Below are positions 6,613 through 9,150 of a stretch of 9,150 nucleotides of DNA, piece after piece. The notes beneath the pieces were generated by a model. The model did no database searches. It was not told the DNA's origin and was given only the letters and a program-made list of their open reading frames with translations. Numbering within the stretch: the first letter of the stretch is position 1; every line of letters starts with the position of its first letter. Origin of the DNA: Spirochaetaceae bacterium (GTDB lineage: Bacteria; Spirochaetota; Spirochaetia; Treponematales; Breznakiellaceae); assembly GCA_031257995.1 (NCBI GenBank), contig JAIRNN010000029.1:1-9150 (forward strand), in the 5' to 3' direction. The translations under genes and the position numbers were made by a program.

Positions 6613-6807
6613 CCGCTTCTATCCCTTGCGCGGCTATCTTTACGGCGGCTGATGAGAGGATTCTGCGGGGTTTTAGGGGTGGCAGCCCCTAGGAGAGGGG
6701 GTAAGCGGAGGGCGAAGACCGGAGCGGAGGGGGAGACTTCCCCCACCCCATAAAAGTAAAATTGCTGGTCAAGGCTGCCGGGCGCGCATCGGTGTCTGGA
6801 CTGGATT

Positions 6808-6970
6808 AACCACAAAGGCGAATAAGGATGTGCGGCGCGAATGGGAGATTGGCGGTTTTACAGGCGGGGTGAGTCTTGTTGACAAGGCTCACCGGAATAG
6901 AGAGGTTTGCGGTGGGAGATGAGTCTGTCGATAAACCCCTTATTCGCCTTCGTGCGCCTTTGCGGTTGAA
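6808..6970. repeat. Inverted pair of a dispersed CAAAGG...AATAAGG motif
   Basis: AAGGCGAATAAGG (6815-6827) has an exact reverse complement at 6938-6950. The flanking AACCACAAAGG and CCTTTGCGGTT (about 6957-6967) extend the similarity. The wording resembles the AACC(A/G)CAAAGG(C/A)-type intergenic repeats seen in many bacterial genomes; that comparison is from memory. No gene is visible between the copies. Confidence 0.6.
6868..6893. repeat. 12-bp stem-loop between the inverted repeats
   Basis: GGTGAGTCTTGT (6868-6879) pairs with ACAAGGCTCACC (6882-6893), with one G-T wobble and a 2-base centre. No T-run follows, so a terminator role is unlikely. Confidence 0.85.
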
Positions 6971-7009
6971 AAACTTAACCTTACAGGTAGTAGCGGGGTG
7001 CGCCCGAAT

Positions 7010-7024
7010 TAAAAGTAAAATTGC
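7010..7024. repeat. Third copy of the 15-mer terminal repeat
   Basis: These bases are identical to 6751-6765 (TAAAAGTAAAATTGC). The copy lies just upstream of the lipoprotein promoter. The flanking sequence does not match the other copies, so the mobile or dispersed unit may be as short as the 15-mer itself. Confidence 0.9.
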
Positions 7025-7046
7025 CGAGGCAAATCCAGAAAAACTC

Positions 7047-7077
7047 TTGACAACTTTCCTTTTGTGCGGCATACTAT
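7047..7077 (+). promoter_or_regulatory. Sigma70-like promoter of the lipoprotein gene
   Basis: A consensus -35 TTGACA (7047-7052) is followed at 17 bases by CATACT (7070-7075), or at 19 bases by TACTAT (7072-7077). The predicted leader is about 75 bases. It contains a possible 15-codon reading frame (7086-7133), which has no ribosome-binding site and is not called as a gene. Confidence 0.7.
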
Positions 7078-7157
7078 TCTCAAACATGAGGGATGAAAAA
7101 TCAGGATGCGGAACTGAGAAAACCGCTTTATAAGAAAATGAAAATAAGGAGATTCTA

Positions 7158-7691
7158 ATGAAAATAGGGCTATCGGTTGTTTTTATCGTATTGGTTTTGG
7201 CGGGTTGCGCCTCTGTGCCTGCTCCGACACCGGAGCAAAATACCCTGGTAACCGGCAAGTTTTTGCTTAATTGGAATACCACGGATAAAATGAGCGGAGG
7301 AAACGGGAAATATCAGGTTGGTTTGGGGGTCTATTTCCAGAATAATCAGACCGGTAAAGTGATTTCCGCCTCTACTCAAAAAGACGGATGGTTTGTTACA
7401 CGCAAACTGGCTGGCGGGGATTACACCATCCAGAAACTTTTCATACAGCAAGAGTTGGGAAACGCGATTTATCAAATGACATTAAACGGGCCGTTTCCCG
7501 TCATCATCGAAAACGGGATAGTAAACAATATCGGGGCGATACAAATAGATATAGGGAATGAAAGGTATTCGCTTAGAGTAGTCGACTACGATACCGTAAA
7601 ATACGATTTCCAGAGTGAATTTCCTGATTCTGAATGGAATTCTTACGAATGGAAAAATACCAATATCTTTGCTTCCGGAAACACTGATTAA
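7158..7691 (+). CDS. Predicted lipoprotein of unknown function
   Basis: This 177-residue protein starts with a lipoprotein signal peptide, a K2 followed by a hydrophobic stretch and the lipobox LAGC, so the mature N-terminus is lipidated C17. A Pro/Thr-rich spacer (SVPAPTPEQ) follows. The rest is predicted beta-rich: TGKVISASTQKDGWFVTRKL and AGGDYTIQKLF resemble the prealbumin-like or carboxypeptidase-regulatory-like beta-sandwich pattern (...dG.f...l..G.Y.i). No catalytic motif is visible, so a surface or periplasmic binding or structural role is the most that can be inferred. AAGGAG at 7146-7151, six bases from the ATG, is a strong Shine-Dalgarno sequence, unlike the neighbours on the other strand. 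Base composition is visibly more AT-rich than the other genes, which suggests later acquisition. It appears monocistronic. Confidence 0.8.
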   Translation: MKIGLSVVFIVLVLAGCASVPAPTPEQNTLVTGKFLLNWNTTDKMSGGNGKYQVGLGVYFQNNQTGKVISASTQKDGWFVTRKLAGGDYTIQKLFIQQELGNAIYQMTLNGPFPVIIENGIVNNIGAIQIDIGNERYSLRVVDYDTVKYDFQSEFPDSEWNSYEWKNTNIFASGNTD

Positions 7692-7797
7692 TTCCTCTAT
7701 GGTTCATGCGGCATCGGGTTCCGGCCGGCCTTTTTCGGTATTTTTAGCGCCTTTAGGGGGTGAACAATTCACTCGTTATTGAAAATCCCGGCGTTCA

Positions 7798-7832
7798 ACG
7801 ATTTTGCTTTTATGCGCCGGGGACTTTCCCCC
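7798..7832. repeat. Diverged fourth copy of the 15-mer with its adjacent GC hairpin
   Basis: ACGATTTTGCTTTTA (7798-7812) matches GCAATTTTACTTTTA at 12 of 15 positions. It is followed by TG and then a GGGG-ACTTT-CCCC hairpin. The reverse complement of the copy at 6751-6765 is likewise followed by TGGGGTGGGGG and a GGGGG/CCCCC hairpin (6729-6745). The shared order supports a real composite repeat. Confidence 0.6.
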
Positions 7833-7852
7833 TTTGCCCCCTTCGGGGAAAC

Positions 7853-7880
7853 GGATAATGGATAATTGAAAATGGATAAT
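7853..7880. repeat. 4 x 7 bp tandem repeat (GGATAAT)
   Basis: The units are GGATAAT, GGATAAT, TGAAAAT and GGATAAT, without gaps; three of the four are identical. It is non-coding, and its AT-rich character contrasts with the GC-rich flanks. Confidence 0.85.
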
Positions 7881-7984
7881 CGGCCTATCGACCGGAGCGC
7901 GGACTGTGGGCCGGGGGCCGGGGCCGGCTCATTCCGGCTATCTGCCGCTTGCGGGTCAAGTTTAGGGTTGAATACGGGGGCTGC

Positions 7985-8013
7985 CCCCGCAAAGGAGGAT
8001 GCCGGAAGACGGC
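7985..8013. repeat. Dispersed repeat module, copy 2 (intergenic)
   Basis: It matches 1395-1423 at 26 of 29 positions. It is preceded by the hairpin CGGGGG-CTG-CCCCCG (7975-7989) and followed by a CTCAA/TTGAG dyad (8013-8025). This mirrors the hairpin, module, inverted-repeat order found inside the DUF115 gene. Confidence 0.8.
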
Positions 8014-8167
8014 TCAAGTTTTGAGTTTGTACCGGAGCGATAGGCCGGCAATTGCCACGATTTTCCCATGCCGAATCGTTACAATGGCCCGCAGATTACC
8101 CGGTCATCTGTAGTCAATCGTGATTCGGCCGTGATTGAGGCCGCGATTGGGGGCTTGTGGTTGAGGC

Positions 8168-8254
8168 GGGGACAGACCTCTCTTGAGGCCATCTCTGGCC
8201 GGAAGGCTCGAGGTGTGCTGAAACCCCCTTTTGGGCCAAGATCCGGGTCGGTTA
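8168..8254. repeat. Conserved 3' flank of the RAYT-like gene, copy A
   Basis: The stretch runs from the stop of the 8252-8758 gene outward. It aligns with 8925-9008 in the same position relative to the next gene's stop, sharing GGCCGGAA, GAGG, GCTG and AACCCCCTTTTG in the same order. Its distal end, GGGGACAGACC at 8168-8178, is also close to the units of the tandem array in the DUF115 gene. Confidence 0.75.
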
Positions 8255-8758
8255 AGCGGGCGGAGACGGGGATTTGGGGGCGGCTTCGAACAAAAGCTGG
8301 TTCCACCTTGACTTTGCGTTTTTACGGGGGCTGCCCCAACCCGCCCGGTACGTTATAACTTCGTCAAGGGGCTTTTCCGCCTCTGCGTCCACCGCCTCCC
8401 AGTCCACCGGCTTCGCCCACCCAGTCGGTTCCCCCGGCAATACCTCCGACCCGTACCGCTCTCCCCACACGTGCCCCCTCCGACCCACGATTATGTTGAA
8501 CCGCAGGGAAAACGTTTGTTTCAGCAACTGCATTATCAGCGGCAGTTTCAAGCCGTCATCGGGCTTGATGTAAAACGTGAGCCGCGCCCCCTCAAGCCTG
8601 AGCCCGCGCATTTCGAAGGGATAACGCTTCCTAATCTCGCGGAGCACGCGGGCGAAAAGGGTTTTGGCCCACGGGAACTGGAAGAGCGGCTCACCAATAT
8701 TAAGGGCCGTCCGCACGTTGTACCAGACATTTTCGGCTAAAATTCTTTGTTAGCGCAT
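8252..8758 (-). pseudogene. RAYT/Y1-transposase-like gene with a nonsense codon at position 3
   Basis: The C-terminal 154 codons read a protein resembling the middle of REP-associated tyrosine (IS200-like, Y1) transposases: LTFYIKPDDG, LPLIMQLLKQTFSLRFN, and GRRGHVWGERYGSEVL (usually GR.GPVWQ.RYWSR.L). The same frame continues upstream through QRILAENVWYNV to ATG CGC TAA: start 8756-8758 and stop TAA 8750-8752. GGAAG lies 8 bases before the ATG, so this is probably the original start, broken by one base at codon 3. Translation could still begin at GTG 8714-8716. The HUH histidine pair is replaced by T-F-Y, and the C-terminal catalytic Tyr helix (Y..NP) is absent, so transposase chemistry is unlikely even if the protein is expressed. 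The tail after about residue 95 is family-specific and is shared with the gene entering from the right. Confidence 0.65.
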
Positions 8759-8856
8759 ACAGCATACTTCCGTACCGTATATAAGCAGTTGCCAGCCGTG
8801 GCGCTTTAATCTGACACGAGAAAAGCGCGAAAAAGTGTGAAAAAATCACAAGGACC

Positions 8857-8896
8857 CACAGATGAGCGCGGATGAATGCGGATTTTCACGGATGAG
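8857..8896. repeat. CAGATGA/GGATGA-type dispersed intergenic repeat
   Basis: Closely spaced AGATGAG, GGATGAA, GGATTTTC and GGATGAG motifs occur in one stretch. From memory it matches a phrase (CACGGATTTTCACGGATGA-like) found between genes in many unrelated bacteria. Its function is not established, and no gene is visible around it (8759-9005). Confidence 0.55.
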
Positions 8897-8924
8897 CCTG
8901 ATTCAAAGCCTAACGTTGCGTGTC

Positions 8925-9008
8925 GGGGTAGAGTTCCCCTGCGGCCCTCCCCGGCCGGAACGCTTGAGGCTCGCTGCAACCCCCTTTTGGCCGTAAAGCG
9001 GACGGTTA
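8925..9008. repeat. Conserved 3' flank of the RAYT-like gene, copy B
   Basis: It aligns with 8168-8254, with GGCCGGAA at 8953-8960 and AACCCCCTTTTGGCC at 8978-8992. It begins at the stop of the partial gene entering from the right. Conservation outside the coding part suggests that the duplicated or mobilised unit is gene plus flank. Confidence 0.75.
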
Positions 9009-9150
9009 TCCGGGCGGTGGCGCGGATTTGAAAGCGTTTTTGGCCGAAAAACTCGTCGTTATCGTCATCCCGTCCGAGCGGGGGCTGCCCCAAGACAAGG
9101 TGTAGGCTATAGCCGCCGGAATCTTCGTTTTCGCCGACTTTTCCACCGCC
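9006..9150 (-). CDS. C-terminal end of a second RAYT-like gene (runs off the window)
   Basis: Reading leftwards from the window edge, 47 codons lead to TAA at 9006-9008. The peptide contains IPAAIAYTLSWGSPR and ends in SAPPPG. It aligns without gaps to the last 47 residues of the 8252-8758 gene, with 15 identical positions including WGSPR and the final PP. The two are therefore diverged paralogues in tandem on the same strand, not a recent duplication. The overlapping 95-codon frame at 8806-9093 is an out-of-frame shadow. The N-terminus is outside the window, so it cannot be judged whether this copy is intact. Confidence 0.7.
   Translation of the reverse strand, partial: AVEKSAKTKIPAAIAYTLSWGSPRSDGMTITTSFSAKNAFKSAPPPG

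Larger units (their letters stand above)
6500..6765. mobile_element. MITE-like 266-bp unit bounded by perfect 15-bp inverted repeats
   Basis: GCAATTTTACTTTTA (6500-6514) and its exact reverse complement (6751-6765) bound a non-coding unit. Inside are a 22-bp near-perfect palindrome (6543-6564), an 11-bp perfect stem (6581-6591 with 6602-6612), AGGGG/CCCCT (6675-6690) and a GGGGG/CCCCC hairpin (about 6729-6745). GGTCAAG occurs as a direct repeat just outside both ends (6489-6495 and 6767-6773), 4 bases from the left repeat and 1 base from the right, which hints at target-site duplication. No credible protein is encoded. It could instead be two separate copies of a dispersed 15-mer. Confidence 0.5.
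7692..8251. other. Repeat-rich intergenic region without a convincing gene
   Basis: No frame shows recognisable protein content. The region holds a GTGAA/TTCAC dyad (7760-7772), a fourth, diverged 15-mer with an adjacent GGGG/CCCC hairpin (7798-7832), a 4 x 7 bp tandem repeat, and GC-rich GGCCGGG runs (about 7909-7929). It also holds dispersed module copy 2, three loose 11-12 bp GTGATT..GGCC-type repeats (8120-8154), and the conserved flank of the RAYT-like gene. I see no clear intrinsic terminator for the lipoprotein gene. Confidence 0.7.

Noticed and set aside
6876..7133. 85-codon plus-strand frame before the lipoprotein gene
   Set aside because: It crosses repeat copies and the TTGACA promoter, has no ribosome-binding site, and has no recognisable content.
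6806..7282. 158-codon minus-strand frame
   Set aside because: It is antisense to the lipoprotein start and promoter and reads through inverted repeats. No start signal or motif is visible.
8068..8358. 96-codon plus-strand frame starting MPNRYNG
   Set aside because: It runs antisense into the RAYT-like gene and its conserved flank, with no ribosome-binding site and no family-like sequence.
8806..9093. 95-codon minus-strand frame starting MGQPPLGRDDD
   Set aside because: It overlaps, in another frame, the real C-terminus of the second RAYT-like gene, whose peptide aligns to its neighbour. It also runs through the conserved flank and an intergenic repeat.

Overview
The window looks like part of a GC-rich spirochaete chromosome, most likely a Treponema-type organism. 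This rests on protein families recognised by eye (a DUF115 protein, a SurA/parvulin-like protein, and a YidC-sulfatase fusion) and on the dense palindromic repeats. It is inference, since no 16S or ribosomal gene is present. There are four substantially intact genes: three long minus-strand ones and one short plus-strand lipoprotein gene. Around them lie mobile-element remnants and repeats.

Layout. 1-264: the 3' tail of an IS3-family transposase and its probable terminal repeat. 265-3614: a two-gene minus-strand operon. A membrane-anchored SurA/parvulin-like foldase comes first, and its stop overlaps the start of a DUF115 (MptE/MAF-like) gene by four bases (ATGA). The DUF115 gene carries an in-frame insert of about 330 bp, made of ten 18-20 bp tandem units, stem-loops and a perfect 18+18 bp palindrome. 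3763-6450: an 895-residue protein joining a YidC/Oxa1-like domain to a phosphoethanolamine-transferase/LTA-synthase-like sulfatase domain, with a C12 tract on its coding strand. The foldase and the fusion gene each have a sigma70-like promoter almost touching the start codon and no Shine-Dalgarno sequence. The foldase gene appears to be leaderless.

6475-7085 has no convincing gene. It holds a 266-bp unit bounded by 15-bp inverted repeats (MITE-like), several hairpins and a third copy of the 15-mer. 7158-7691 is a visibly AT-richer lipoprotein gene with its own promoter and Shine-Dalgarno sequence. 7692-8251 is repeat-rich and non-coding. 8252-9150 holds two tandem, diverged members of one small family that resembles the REP-associated (Y1/IS200-like) transposases but lacks their catalytic motifs. 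The first has a TAA at codon 3. The second runs off the window end. Both are followed by the same conserved flank of about 85 bp.

How it fits together. The foldase, the YidC-sulfatase and the lipoprotein are all cell-envelope proteins, and DUF115 relatives are linked to surface or flagellin glycosylation, so the intact genes suggest envelope biogenesis. Two of them contain repeat tracts inside coding sequence whose length changes would switch the reading frame. The most distinctive signals here are these possible contingency switches and a modular palindromic repeat family that occurs both between genes and inside one. The RAYT-like gene pair may belong to that same repeat system.
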